A DNA stretch of 64,000 nt from an uncultured Chitinophagaceae bacterium (GTDB taxonomy: Bacteria; Bacteroidota; Bacteroidia; Chitinophagales; Chitinophagaceae), in the NCBI GenBank assembly GCA_937958995.1, contig CALGAP010000006.1, forward strand, positions 136,369 through 200,368, given 5' to 3'. The notes under the pieces are model-generated. The model did not search any database and was not told the DNA's origin. It saw only the letters and a list, made by a program, of their open reading frames with translations. Shown here piece by piece: positions 52,913 to 61,980 of this stretch. The position numbers and the translations under genes were made by a program. How positions within the stretch are numbered: position 1 is the stretch's first letter; every line of letters starts with the position of its first letter.

Positions 52913-52961
52913 ACGCTTTGCCCTCTAATAATCATTGCAACAATGGTTCCATGGCCCCTGT

Positions 52962-55463
52962 TTACTCCTCGAAATACACTCTTTTAACACGTTGAGATAC
53001 GCCTGTGAGCAGTTCATAAGGAATGGTCCGGGCCCAATGTGCAACCTGCGCTACGGGCAATTCTTTTCCAAAAACCACTACTTCATCGCCCTCAGCTACC
53101 TGCGGAATGCCCGTAATATCAATCATGGTCATATCCATGCAAATGGTGCCTATCACCGGCGCCAGGTGACCATTAACCCACATTTTGCCTGCTCCATTGC
53201 CCAGGCTGCGCGGGTAACCATCGGCATAACCAATACGAACCGTTGCCACCCGCGATGCACGCATCAGCACACCTTTTCGGCCATAGCTCACTGTTTCCCC
53301 TTCATCCAGTTCTTTAATCTGCGCAATAGTGCTACGCAGTGTAGAAACTTCTTTCAGATCGAGGCCCGCTTTTGTATCGGTGTTTACACCATACAGACCA
53401 ATACCCAATCTTACCATATCCAGTTGCAACTGGGGATGACGCGTAATGCCGGCGGTGTTGGATATATGTCTCAAAAAACTATAAGGCAATACCTGCTGAA
53501 TTTCATCTGACATCTGCTGGTACCGCTCAAACTGTTGAAGCGTATAACTATCGTGCTGCGGATCTTCGCTGGCAGCAAGATGACTGAATACCGATTGCAC
53601 TTTAAATGTATTGCCCCGAATGGCAGCGAGCAGAATGGGTAACTCTTTTTTTGAAAAACCCAGGCGGTGCATGCCTGTCTCCAGTTCTATATGAACCGGG
53701 AATTGCTGTATACCCTCCTTATGCAAGAATTCTTGAAACGATTGCAGAATATGCGGCGCATACAAATCAGGCTCCAGGTTGTATTGCACCAGCGCGTTGA
53801 AAGTAGATTCATCCGGGTTCATCACCATAATGGGCAGGTTGATGCCCGCACGACGGAGTTCCACACCTTCATCGGCATAGGCTACTGCCAGGTAATTTAC
53901 ATTATGATATTGCAGCACGTTCGCAATTTCATAGCTGCCGCTTCCATATGAAAAAGCTTTCACCATCACCATCAGCCTGGTGGATGGCTTTAATATTTGC
54001 TGAAATTGTTTCAGGTTGTGCGAGAGCGCTGAGAGATCAATTTCCAGAACAGTCTGGTGCACTTTCTGCTCCAGCAATCGGTCAATTTGCTCCAGTTCAA
54101 AAATGCGCGCGCCTTTCAGCAATATTGTTTCATCTTTAAAATGAAGAAGCGGAAAATCTTTCTTAAACAATTCCACCGAACTATAAAAGGCCAGTTCAGG
54201 TATGCCTGCCGACTGAAACAGCTGCCGGTGTTGCGCAATGCGTTCGCCGATACCAATCAGCCGGTTCACATTTCTTTGTTGCAGCGAGCGTGCCAGTTCC
54301 GAGTAAAGGTCTTTTTCGTTGCGGCCGCTTTGCAGTATATCCGACAATATCACAGTACGCCTGGCATGCTGGTGTTGCTGCGACAAAAAATCGAGTGCAA
54401 TATTGAAAGAGCTCAGATCAGCGCTGTAACTGTCGTTGATCACCGAGCAGTTGTTGATACCTTTTTTCAATTCAAGCCGCATGGCCACATGACTCAGCTG
54501 CTGCATGCGCTCGTTGATCACGTCGTGCGGTATACCAAGGTATAACATCACGCACCAGCAATGAATGGCATTTTCCACCGAAGCATTATCGGTAAAAGGA
54601 ATGGTGATACTGATGGTTTCAGATTTGTAGTTGGCGGTAATGAAGGTTTTGCCTTCTTCCTTAAAGACAGTCAACACCTGCAGCGTAGCTTCGGTGAGCA
54701 TGCTCCAGTTGAAAATTTCGAACACATTTTCATCCTGGCCGCGGTGCAGCTGTTGCCATAGTTGCGCCACGCCTTCATTGATCTCGGGTGCGTCTTTGCA
54801 ATAGATCAGCGTTTTGGCATGGGTAAACAGGCGCAGCTTTTCATTTACTTTCTGCCTGATATTCAAAAAGCCTTCGCTATGCGCTTCGCCAATGGTGGTG
54901 AAGATGCCGATGGTAGGTTGAATAATTTTCTGGAGTTTCTCCATTTCGCCGCTTTGCGAAATGCCTGCTTCAAAAATGGCGAGTTCATGCGTTTCATTCA
55001 TACCCCACACACTCAGCGGCACACCAATCTGCGAATTAAAACTGCGTGGACTGCGGATGGTGGCATATTTTTTTTCAAGCAGCTGATTCAGCCATTCTTT
55101 TACAATCGTCTTACCGTTGCTGCCCGTAATACCAATCACCGGTATCGGAAATTGCTTGCGATGATGCGCTGCCAATGCCTGCAAAGCCTGCAGGGTATCG
55201 GGCACCTGAATAATATTCGCTTCGGGAATTTTACCCGAATCAATATGATCGCTCACCACAAAATTTCGCACGCCTTTGGCGTAAAGTTCATTGATAAAGC
55301 TATGACCATCGCGGCGCGGACCCTGTAGTGCAAAGAACAATGAGCTGGCGGGGAAAATCAATCGCCGGCTATCGATCAGCAGGTGCTCTACGGTAGCTGT
55401 CGCATTGCGCAGAAGCGAACTGCCCTTCACGATCGAAGCAATATTTTCTATAGAATAAGTCAC
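52962..55463 (-). CDS. Bifunctional UDP-MurNAc-tripeptide:D-Ala-D-Ala ligase / alanine racemase
   Basis: This 833-residue fusion has a MurF half (about 1-455) with ATP-binding GITGSNGKTIVKEWL and VINDSYSADLSSF. A class III PLP alanine racemase half (about 465-833) has its Schiff-base Lys in LMVMVKAFSYGSG, the LETGMHRLGF segment, and the Tyr loop near GTICMDMTMID. It couples D-alanine formation to the MurF step of peptidoglycan synthesis. This fusion is known in Bacteroidota. It starts five bases after the terC stop, suggesting co-transcription with terC. Confidence 0.94.
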   Translation of the reverse strand: MTYSIENIASIVKGSSLLRNATATVEHLLIDSRRLIFPASSLFFALQGPRRDGHSFINELYAKGVRNFVVSDHIDSGKIPEANIIQVPDTLQALQALAAHHRKQFPIPVIGITGSNGKTIVKEWLNQLLEKKYATIRSPRSFNSQIGVPLSVWGMNETHELAIFEAGISQSGEMEKLQKIIQPTIGIFTTIGEAHSEGFLNIRQKVNEKLRLFTHAKTLIYCKDAPEINEGVAQLWQQLHRGQDENVFEIFNWSMLTEATLQVLTVFKEEGKTFITANYKSETISITIPFTDNASVENAIHCWCVMLYLGIPHDVINERMQQLSHVAMRLELKKGINNCSVINDSYSADLSSFNIALDFLSQQHQHARRTVILSDILQSGRNEKDLYSELARSLQQRNVNRLIGIGERIAQHRQLFQSAGIPELAFYSSVELFKKDFPLLHFKDETILLKGARIFELEQIDRLLEQKVHQTVLEIDLSALSHNLKQFQQILKPSTRLMVMVKAFSYGSGSYEIANVLQYHNVNYLAVAYADEGVELRRAGINLPIMVMNPDESTFNALVQYNLEPDLYAPHILQSFQEFLHKEGIQQFPVHIELETGMHRLGFSKKELPILLAAIRGNTFKVQSVFSHLAASEDPQHDSYTLQQFERYQQMSDEIQQVLPYSFLRHISNTAGITRHPQLQLDMVRLGIGLYGVNTDTKAGLDLKEVSTLRSTIAQIKELDEGETVSYGRKGVLMRASRVATVRIGYADGYPRSLGNGAGKMWVNGHLAPVIGTICMDMTMIDITGIPQVAEGDEVVVFGKELPVAQVAHWARTIPYELLTGVSQRVKRVYFEE

Positions 55464-55468
55464 TGTTA

Positions 55469-56446
55469 TTAGTGTAAATCGACGTCTGGCCCTTCGTGCT
55501 CTTCTTTACCGGTGATCTTGCGTTCAGCCTCGCGGCTGGCCGTGCTCACCGAATACACGATACTGGCCGAAATACAAACCAGGATCACCAGCAGGGAAAT
55601 ATGCGGTGGAATTTTAACATCGAAAATTTCAACCAGCATTTTCAACCCGATAAAGATCAGTACAATCGCAATACCCTGCTGCAGGTGCGAAAATTTATTA
55701 ACAGCACCTTTCAATAAAAAGAACAGCGAACGCAAACCCAACACTGCGAAAATATTGGAAGTATATATCACCAGTGGGTTGGTGCTGATGCCAAACACAG
55801 CAGGTATGGAGTCAACCGCAAAGAGAATATCAGTGGTAGCCAGCATCACCACCACCGCAAATATGGAAGTATAATAACGTTTGCCATCGATGCGCACGGT
55901 AAACTTGCCGCCACCGTCACTGGCTACCATCGGCACCACGCGGCGCACGAGTTTATACACCCGGTTTTCGTTCAGGTTGGGCGTTTCATCGTGTTTTGCC
56001 CCAAACATTTTCACGCCGGTCACTACCAGTATGCCTCCGAAAATGTAAAGTATCCAGTGGAAACGGTTCACCAGTTCAATACCCACTGCAATAAACACGA
56101 TGCGCAAAACGACAGCCATCAGAATACCGATCAGCAGCACGCGCGCGTAGTAGGCATCCTTGATGCCGAAGAAAGAAAAGATCAGTATGAATACGAAAAT
56201 GTTATCGATGCTCAGCGACCATTCGGTAAGGTAGGCGCTTAGGTATTCCAATGCCACCACCCTGCCATCCTCGAACCACATAAACACAAAAAAGGCCATG
56301 GCCAGCGACACCCAGAAGATAGTCTGGAACAATGCTTTTTTGACGGTGATGTGCGATGATTTTTTACTTAACAGTCCCAGGTCAAACACCAATGCCAATA
56401 CCAGTAAACATCCGAATACGAGATAAGTGATCTGCTCTGCTGTCAT
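55469..56446 (-). CDS. TerC/Alx family membrane protein
   Basis: This 325-residue protein has about nine helices. The conserved acidic motifs are SLSIDNIFVFILIFSFF (about 77-93) and TDILFAVDSIPAVFGIS (about 200-216). TerC/Alx proteins are linked to manganese export and tellurite resistance. The frame extends to 56560, but those codons cover the dispersed repeat and the -7 box (56467-56474), so ATG 56446 (MTAEQITYLV) is the start. murF-alr follows directly. Confidence 0.92.
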   Translation of the reverse strand: MTAEQITYLVFGCLLVLALVFDLGLLSKKSSHITVKKALFQTIFWVSLAMAFFVFMWFEDGRVVALEYLSAYLTEWSLSIDNIFVFILIFSFFGIKDAYYARVLLIGILMAVVLRIVFIAVGIELVNRFHWILYIFGGILVVTGVKMFGAKHDETPNLNENRVYKLVRRVVPMVASDGGGKFTVRIDGKRYYTSIFAVVVMLATTDILFAVDSIPAVFGISTNPLVIYTSNIFAVLGLRSLFFLLKGAVNKFSHLQQGIAIVLIFIGLKMLVEIFDVKIPPHISLLVILVCISASIVYSVSTASREAERKITGKEEHEGPDVDLH

Positions 56447-56466
56447 TATGCGCGTTAAATGGTTGG

Positions 56467-56474
56467 CAAAGATA
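56467..56474 (-). promoter_or_regulatory. -7 box of terC
   Basis: TATCTTTG on the minus strand matches TAnnTTTG and lies 20 bases before the ATG at 56446. The dispersed repeat (56487-56519) lies directly upstream. Confidence 0.5.
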
Positions 56475-56486
56475 CGGGACAGGAAT

Positions 56487-56519
56487 GGGTTTCGGGTACG
56501 GGTTTGAGGTTTCAGGTTA
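56487..56519 (-). repeat. CCCGAAAC-type dispersed repeat before terC
   Basis: On the coding strand of terC it reads AACCTGAAACCTC and AACCCGTACCCGAAACCC. It is the same repeat family as before cysI, fumC and rnc. Confidence 0.5.
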
Positions 56520-56531
56520 AGTAACTGTTGC

Positions 56532-56562
56532 GAGTGCCGGGCGGCCACGAATCCCGCCACTC
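56532..56562 (-). terminator. GC-rich hairpin after gldG
   Basis: GAGTGCCGGG (56532-56541) and CCCGCCACTC (56553-56562) pair at nine of ten positions, 10 bases past the gldG stop. There is no T run, so the terminator call is tentative. Confidence 0.4.
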
Positions 56563-56572
56563 GACACCCGCC

Positions 56573-58270
56573 CTAAACCTGGTACTTCTTCCGCCGCAGC
56601 GCCTGGTAAATAGCTCCAAACAGTATTACCGCGGCGATGGGGGCGCCGATATTAATCATTTGCCAGAGGTTACGGTCTTCTTCTACTTTCCTGGCGTCCA
56701 GGAGCCTGAGCGTAAAGTCTTTGGCACGGGCTTCCAGGATGCCGGCCGAATCGGTGAGGTATTCCACACAGTTCTGGAAAAATTCCTGGTTGGCAAAGCG
56801 GTAGTTAATGTCTTTGCTGAACCCGACCGGCAGCGGACCGCGTTGCTGGTCCACTTCATTCAGGACAATGTCGCCGTCGGCCACCACAATAATTTTGGCC
56901 TCGGTGGCGCCGCTGGCCAGGAAGGGTTTGCCAGTTACCTGTTGCAGGCTGTCTTTGCGGGCGGCAGTAAGGCGGTTGGCAAAAAGCGAATTGAACTTAC
57001 CCTCCAGCAACATGGCCACGGGCAAATTAGGTTTGTTAAAAACTTTCGGGTCGTCGGCCACCTTTATACTTTCAAAACTGATGAGCGCGGGTGTGGCAAT
57101 TTTTCTGCCATTGGCTCCGGTGCTCAGCAACACGGTCTTACGAATGCCTTCCGCTTTTACCGTATCAATACTATTGGCAAATTTCGCAAATACCGGGTCC
57201 ATGTTTTTGGAGACAGGGTGGGTAAGACTACCACTCAGCAGCGGGTAATAAGGCCATTTCAACAACTGAAACTGCGGCTTATTACCAATCATGCCCACCA
57301 CCAGGCTGATGCGCGCGCATTCCATATCCTGCACCAGGTCTTCGTTGATGCGCACGCCATATTTGAAAAACAGGTCGTCGAGATTCAGGCCTTTGTTGAA
57401 AGCCACGGTCTCGTTGCGCCCCGCCAGGCTATCCATATTCGCGTCCAGTATATCCAGAAAGGCCAGCAGCTTGCCGCCGTTCATGATATACTGATCGAGC
57501 TTTAATTTTTCATCGTCGGTAAATGGCTCGGTGGGCTGCACCAACACTACGGCATCAAACTCCATGGGTATGAAGCGCGATGATTTGAGGTTGATGGAAT
57601 CGAGACGATATTCGCTGCCGATGAAATTCAACACGCTGAAAGCGGTATATCCTAAGGGCTGACCGTTGCCGGTGAGATAACCGATAAGCGGCAATTTTTC
57701 CTGCGTGAGCTTATTAATAGCGTAAGAAAATTTATACTCCAGCAATGCTTCGGCATTGGTATAAATTTCATTTTCCAGTGTATTTCTTACGCCGGTCAAC
57801 AGGTTTACGGGGTAGATTCTGTCTTTGTAAGAAACAATGGCGCCGGGAACAACTATACTCTGGCTCACACTGCCCGCTCTTGTCTGGGCTTCCTGGGTCA
57901 TCGGCTCAATGCCCAATGACCTGAGTGAGTCAATAACGTAAGTAACAACAGAATCTTCATAATCGGCGATAGGATCTATAAAACGAACGCGCAATTTTCC
58001 TTTGCTGTAATCCTTAAAATCCTGCAACAGCTCATCGGTGCTTTGCGCCAGTTTTTTGTTGCCTGCTTTCAAATCGCCTTTCAGAAACACGTCAACCGTC
58101 ACCATATCGTCCAGGTTGCCCAACAAATCTTTGGTAGTCTTGCTGAGGGTATATCTTTTTTCCTGCGTAAAATCGAGACGGTAATGAAAGAGCGAGGCCA
58201 GGTAGTTGATGCCCAGCAAAAGCAAGAGCCAGTAAAGCCACCAGTATTTTGAATGAATCAGTTTGTTCAT
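56573..58270 (-). CDS. gldG: Gliding-motility ABC transporter auxiliary protein GldG
   Basis: This 565-residue membrane-anchored protein has an N-terminal helix (about 11-28), a long periplasmic region of the ABC_transp_aux/GldG type (LRVRFIDPIADYEDS and LIGYLTGNGQPLGYT), and a C-terminal helix (about 538-556) followed by RRKKY. GldG forms an ABC-type complex with GldF and the ATPase GldA; gldA is not in the window. gldF lies 15 bases upstream. The pair is typical of Bacteroidota with T9SS/gliding machinery, consistent with three T9SS cargo proteins here. Actual motility cannot be inferred. Confidence 0.9.
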   Translation of the reverse strand: MNKLIHSKYWWLYWLLLLLGINYLASLFHYRLDFTQEKRYTLSKTTKDLLGNLDDMVTVDVFLKGDLKAGNKKLAQSTDELLQDFKDYSKGKLRVRFIDPIADYEDSVVTYVIDSLRSLGIEPMTQEAQTRAGSVSQSIVVPGAIVSYKDRIYPVNLLTGVRNTLENEIYTNAEALLEYKFSYAINKLTQEKLPLIGYLTGNGQPLGYTAFSVLNFIGSEYRLDSINLKSSRFIPMEFDAVVLVQPTEPFTDDEKLKLDQYIMNGGKLLAFLDILDANMDSLAGRNETVAFNKGLNLDDLFFKYGVRINEDLVQDMECARISLVVGMIGNKPQFQLLKWPYYPLLSGSLTHPVSKNMDPVFAKFANSIDTVKAEGIRKTVLLSTGANGRKIATPALISFESIKVADDPKVFNKPNLPVAMLLEGKFNSLFANRLTAARKDSLQQVTGKPFLASGATEAKIIVVADGDIVLNEVDQQRGPLPVGFSKDINYRFANQEFFQNCVEYLTDSAGILEARAKDFTLRLLDARKVEEDRNLWQMINIGAPIAAVILFGAIYQALRRKKYQV

Positions 58271-58285
58271 AGTTATCTGACCGGA

Positions 58286-59008
58286 TTACCGTTTAATTAA
58301 GTTTCTGTGTGTAAATGCCAGGAAAAAAACAATGACGCTGAGAAAATAAATCACATCTCTGCTGTCGAGCACACCCCTGCTCACGCTGCGGTAATGAAAA
58401 TCGATACCGAGCATTTCGATATAATAATCTGCACCCGATGCCAGCGCGGGCAATTTGCTGATAGCATTGAAACCGCTGTAAATAACAAAGCAACCAAATG
58501 CAGCCGCGATGAATGCTACCACGGCGTTGCTGGTAAGACTGCTGCAGCATACGCCAATGGCCACAAATACAGCAGCCAGGAAAAGTAAACCGATATATGA
58601 ACCGATGGTTCCCCCTGTATCGATGCCACCCAACGCAGACAAAGATTGCATGCTGACTGCATAAACAACCGTCGGCAGCACAGCAATCAATACCACACCC
58701 AGCGCGCCGAAATATTTACCGGTAACAATCTGCCAGCGGCGCAAAGGCCTTGTTTGTAAAATTTCGAAAGTGCCGCTCTTGAATTCGTCTGAAAAACTGC
58801 GCATGGTGATGGCGGGAACCAGTAATAAAAGTATCCAGGGCGCCAGCTCAAAAAATTTATCGAGCGTGGCGTATCCAAAATCGAGCAGATTGGTATCGGG
58901 AAATACAAAAAGAAACAGGCCGTTCAGTAAAAGAAATACTATGATGGCAATATATCCTGTCAGGCTGCTGAAAAACTGCCTGAATTCTTTTTTACAAACA
59001 GACCACAT
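58286..59008 (-). CDS. gldF: Gliding-motility ABC transporter permease GldF
   Basis: This 240-residue permease has six helices of the ABC-2 type. It starts MWSVCKKEFRQFFSSLTGYIAI and has the family-typical FSDEFKSGTFEILQTRPLRRWQIV loop region near residues 72-95. It forms the membrane channel of the GldAFG complex. It is the first gene of gldF-gldG. The ATG at 59008 directly follows a region with a terminator for the Fe-S gene upstream. Confidence 0.9.
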   Translation of the reverse strand: MWSVCKKEFRQFFSSLTGYIAIIVFLLLNGLFLFVFPDTNLLDFGYATLDKFFELAPWILLLLVPAITMRSFSDEFKSGTFEILQTRPLRRWQIVTGKYFGALGVVLIAVLPTVVYAVSMQSLSALGGIDTGGTIGSYIGLLFLAAVFVAIGVCCSSLTSNAVVAFIAAAFGCFVIYSGFNAISKLPALASGADYYIEMLGIDFHYRSVSRGVLDSRDVIYFLSVIVFFLAFTHRNLIKR

Positions 59009-59127
59009 GAGTACGAAAATAAGGGTTTATAGGTATAAAAAAGAAAAGATGAGGGCTTTGCACGTTTTTCAAATATTTTCCTATATTCGCCACCTCATCA
59101 ATCAAAAGAACCGAAACCTACTGCATA

Positions 59128-59156
59128 AAAAATCCCTCCGATACGGGGGGATTTTT
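59128..59156 (-). terminator. Intrinsic terminator after the iscA-type gene
   Basis: A 12-bp stem (AAAAATCCCTCC/GGGGGGATTTTT, one G-U pair) with a five-base loop is followed on the minus strand by TTTTTTAT. It lies 20 bases past the stop at 59177, and A/T tracts on both sides would allow termination in either direction. Confidence 0.85.
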
Positions 59157-59176
59157 ATTTGCAGAGTGTTCTTACA

Positions 59177-59509
59177 TTATACAGCAAAACTTTCCCCGCA
59201 CGCGCATGTTCTGCTCGCGTTGGGATTGTTGAAGAAAAATCCTTTACCATTCAGTCCGTCAGAAAATTCAAGCGTGGTATTCACCAGGTACAAAAAACTT
59301 TTCAGATCGGTTACTATTTTCACGCCATTATCTTCAAACACCTGGTCGGTGGGCTGCGATTGATTATCGAAGTCCATTTTATAGCTCAGGCCCGAGCAGC
59401 CACCGCCCACCACCGACACGCGCAAAAAATATCCTTCTTCGGCAGGCTTGTTCGATTCCTGCATCAGCTGCTGCAATTTTTCTTTTGCCTTATCGCTTAC
59501 ATATATCAT
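59177..59509 (-). CDS. Iron-sulfur cluster assembly A-type carrier (IscA/ErpA/SufA family)
   Basis: This 110-residue protein carries the three conserved cysteines: VGGGCSGLSY near residue 37 and TCACGESF near 101-103. A-type carriers accept or deliver [Fe-S] clusters. It starts 14 bases after the cysteine desulfurase stop, so the two form a small Fe-S assembly operon, closed by a strong terminator. The exact subtype cannot be set from motif alone. Confidence 0.93.
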   Translation of the reverse strand: MIYVSDKAKEKLQQLMQESNKPAEEGYFLRVSVVGGGCSGLSYKMDFDNQSQPTDQVFEDNGVKIVTDLKSFLYLVNTTLEFSDGLNGKGFFFNNPNASRTCACGESFAV

Positions 59510-59523
59510 AGTGTGTAAGTTTC

Positions 59524-60687
59524 TTAAAGTTTAATGTTTTCGCTTCTTAATTTTTTCACCATGGCATTCACTTTTTCCACCGCATAGTCTATTTCTTCTT
59601 CGGTAGTGAAACGGCCAAGGCTGAAGCGCAGTGAACTTCTTGCCGTATCATCATCCAGTCCCAGCGCTTTCAACACATGACTCGGTTCCAGGCTGGCCGA
59701 TGTGCAGGCCGATCCTGAAGCCACTGCAATATCTTTGTTGGCGCCCATCATAAGCGCCTCGCCTTCTGCATGTTTAAAAGCGATATTGGTAACATGTGGC
59801 AAACGCTTTTCCTTACTTCCATTTACCTGGCTTTGTCCTGCCTGCAATAGTCCGTTTTCCAGCTTATCGCGCAGCGCTTTCACGCGCTGCATTTCATTTT
59901 TCAATTCCTGCCGGCAAATCTCGGCGGCCTTACCAAAACCCACGATGCCCGGCACATTCAGCGTGCCGCTGCGCATGCCTCTTTCGTGACCGCCGCCATG
60001 CATTTGCGCAGTCAGTTTTACCCGCGGGTTTTTCCTGCGCACGTATAAGGCGCCTACGCCTTTGGGGCCATACAATTTATGCGCGCTACAGGCCAGCAGG
60101 TCAATTTCGTCGGCCAGTACATCAACGGGAATTTTACCCACTGCTTGTGTGGCATCTGTAAAAAATACCACATTATTCTCCTTAGCCAGGCGGCCAATTT
60201 CCTGAACAGGCTGCACCACGCCCGTCTCGTTGTTGGCATACATAATAGCCACTAAAACGGTGCTGGGCTTAATGGCCGCGGCCAGCTCCTGCAAATCAAT
60301 CAGTCCCTCGCTGTTCACGGGAAGGTAAGTGACCTCACCGCCCATTCTCTCCACCTGCGCGCAGGTGTCCAACACGGCTTTATGCTCAGTAACACAAGTA
60401 ATTATGTGGTTGCCCTTAAAGGCATACGCGTCAAAAACGCCTTTTATGGCCAGGTTTACCGCCTCGGTAGCGCCCGAAGTAAAAACCAGCTCTTTGGGTT
60501 CACAGTTGATGAGCCGGGCTACCTGCTCACGGGCATAATCCACGGCTTCAGCGGCCTGCCAGCCAAACAGATGCGTGCGGCTGGCAGCATTGCCAAACTG
60601 CCCGGTGAAATAAGGCAACATCGCATCCAGGACCCGGGGGTCAACGGGCGTTGTTGCATTATAATCGAGATAAACCGGCAGCGTCAT
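59524..60687 (-). CDS. Cysteine desulfurase (IscS/NifS family)
   Basis: This 387-residue class V PLP aminotransferase-fold enzyme has its cofactor Lys in [14 protein letters not shown] (about residue 206) and its catalytic Cys in [14 protein letters not shown] (about 327). It takes sulfur from cysteine for Fe-S cluster synthesis and leaves alanine. The long loop with SACTSAS is of group I (IscS/NifS) type. It is operonic with the A-type carrier. It connects to the sulfur theme of the window as a cysteine consumer, but no cys/sus palindrome is present upstream. Confidence 0.93.
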   Translation of the reverse strand: MTLPVYLDYNATTPVDPRVLDAMLPYFTGQFGNAASRTHLFGWQAAEAVDYAREQVARLINCEPKELVFTSGATEAVNLAIKGVFDAYAFKGNHIITCVTEHKAVLDTCAQVERMGGEVTYLPVNSEGLIDLQELAAAIKPSTVLVAIMYANNETGVVQPVQEIGRLAKENNVVFFTDATQAVGKIPVDVLADEIDLLACSAHKLYGPKGVGALYVRRKNPRVKLTAQMHGGGHERGMRSGTLNVPGIVGFGKAAEICRQELKNEMQRVKALRDKLENGLLQAGQSQVNGSKEKRLPHVTNIAFKHAEGEALMMGANKDIAVASGSACTSASLEPSHVLKALGLDDDTARSSLRFSLGRFTTEEEIDYAVEKVNAMVKKLRSENIKL

Positions 60688-60761
60688 GAACCAATTTTAA
60701 ATCAATAAAGTATAACGCGAAATTAGTTCAAATGGTTGTATTTTTTGAATAACTTACCGGC

Positions 60762-61163
60762 ATGCTTAAAGTTGAACATATCGGGATAGCTGTCAATAAT
60801 CTCGATGTATCTATTCCGCTTTTTGAGAAAATACTGAACACGCCCTGCTACAAGACCGAAGTGGTGGAATCGGAAAAAGTGACCACCGCATTTTTCAAAA
60901 AAGGAGAAACAAAGATTGAATTACTCGAAAGCACCGACGATGAAGGTGTGATCGCAAAATATATCGATAAAAAAGGTGAAGGCATTCATCACATCGCGTT
61001 CGAAGTGGAAGATATAGAGGCGGAAATGAAGCGACTGCAAAACGAAGGTTTTGTTTTGCTGAATGAAAAACCAAAACCCGGCGCCGATAACAAACTAATT
61101 TGCTTTCTTCACCCGAAAGATACCAATGGCGTGTTGATTGAACTGTGTATGGAGCGAAAATGA
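60762..61163 (+). CDS. mce: Methylmalonyl-CoA epimerase
   Basis: This is a 133-residue glyoxalase/VOC-fold protein. Metal ligands are visible in VEHIGIAV (His near 5), GIHHIAFEV (His near 76) and the terminal LIELC Glu. The pattern KIELLES and KPKPGADNK is typical of the epimerase. It interconverts the epimers of methylmalonyl-CoA for the B12-dependent mutase. It lies opposite the cysteine desulfurase gene, with a 74-base gap, and its stop touches the convergent marR-type gene. Confidence 0.9.
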   Translation: MLKVEHIGIAVNNLDVSIPLFEKILNTPCYKTEVVESEKVTTAFFKKGETKIELLESTDDEGVIAKYIDKKGEGIHHIAFEVEDIEAEMKRLQNEGFVLLNEKPKPGADNKLICFLHPKDTNGVLIELCMERK

Positions 61164-61772
61164 TTATTTGCCTTTCATGCGATGCTCTGGGCATTCGAAG
61201 CGGATGGATTCGTAAGAAAGCGGGGCCTGCACCAGGTTGCAGTAGTGTTCAGTGAAACGGTCGCCACTGTAGTAGTAACAGTTGAAGCACATACGTTGTG
61301 TGGAAATAATGCCCATCTGGTTAAGGCGATAGATCAGATCAAGCACAGATGATAGGAGGTATTCCTTTTGCTGAAGAGTTAATGCAGCGATGGCGCCATC
61401 AAGGGGACCGGTAAAATTTTCGACGCTCGCTGTGAGGGCTTGTCCTTTTTCGGTCAGAGAAAAATTGTAGCCGCGCGAATCATTGATATCGTCGCTGCGC
61501 AATACCAAACCTTTTTCTTCCAGTACCCGCATCGAGTCGCTGATGGTGGCTTTAGTAAGATTAAATTCCCTGGCTAAAAAGGCTATACGCCTGTGTGCCG
61601 TTAGCGGGTGATACTTGAGGAATATCAGCAGTTGTAATTGAATAGGACTAACGCGATGCTCTTTGGCTTCTGCCCACAGCAATACCCGGAATACTTCCGA
61701 TATCTTTTCCAGCGAAGCCACTATCTTGGCATCGATGTTGACGAGATGATTTTCCGGATTAAACGCTGACAT
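61164..61772 (-). CDS. MarR family winged-helix regulator with cysteine-rich C-terminal tail
   Basis: This 202-residue regulator has a MarR winged helix-turn-helix (about 38-110) with LAREFNLTKATISDSMRVLEEKGLV and a wing ending YNFSLTEKGQ. After the dimer helices, a 45-residue tail carries CFNC, a later YC, and ECPEH. This arrangement looks like a zinc or metal site (C-x2-C...C...C-P-E-H). The sensed signal is unknown. It is divergent from the dehydrogenase-like lipoprotein gene, with a palindrome in the shared upstream region, so autoregulation and control of that gene are likely. Confidence 0.88.
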   Translation of the reverse strand: MSAFNPENHLVNIDAKIVASLEKISEVFRVLLWAEAKEHRVSPIQLQLLIFLKYHPLTAHRRIAFLAREFNLTKATISDSMRVLEEKGLVLRSDDINDSRGYNFSLTEKGQALTASVENFTGPLDGAIAALTLQQKEYLLSSVLDLIYRLNQMGIISTQRMCFNCYYYSGDRFTEHYCNLVQAPLSYESIRFECPEHRMKGK

Positions 61773-61844
61773 TGATCAGATTTAAGCGTCACAATATACT
61801 AAACATAGTTGCGGGAAACGAATACCGCGCACTAAATCACGTAT

Positions 61845-61857
61845 ATTGATTATCAAT
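61845..61857. promoter_or_regulatory. Candidate MarR operator
   Basis: ATTGATTATCAAT is a perfect 13-base inverted repeat about a central T. It lies 72 bases from the marR-type start and 85 bases before the plus-strand -7 box, in the divergent intergenic region. Confidence 0.4.
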
Positions 61858-61929
61858 TATCAGTGTTATTAGAAAAGGGTTAGAGATCCTGATGTGTACA
61901 ATTACTTATTCGTATACTCGAAAATGGTC

Positions 61930-61937
61930 TAAGTTTG
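61930..61937 (+). promoter_or_regulatory. -7 box of the sorbosone dehydrogenase-like lipoprotein gene
   Basis: TAAGTTTG matches TAnnTTTG and ends four bases before the first in-frame ATG (61942), making the later ATG at 61981 the more likely translation start. Confidence 0.45.
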
Positions 61938-61980
61938 AACAATGAATTTTAACAGCCTGTTATTCAAACAACTTCATATC

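Noticed and set aside
56528..57505. A long plus-strand frame (325 codons) opposite gldG
   Set aside because: It lies entirely antisense to a well-supported gene, has no family likeness and no promoter, and is a by-product of codon bias on the other strand.
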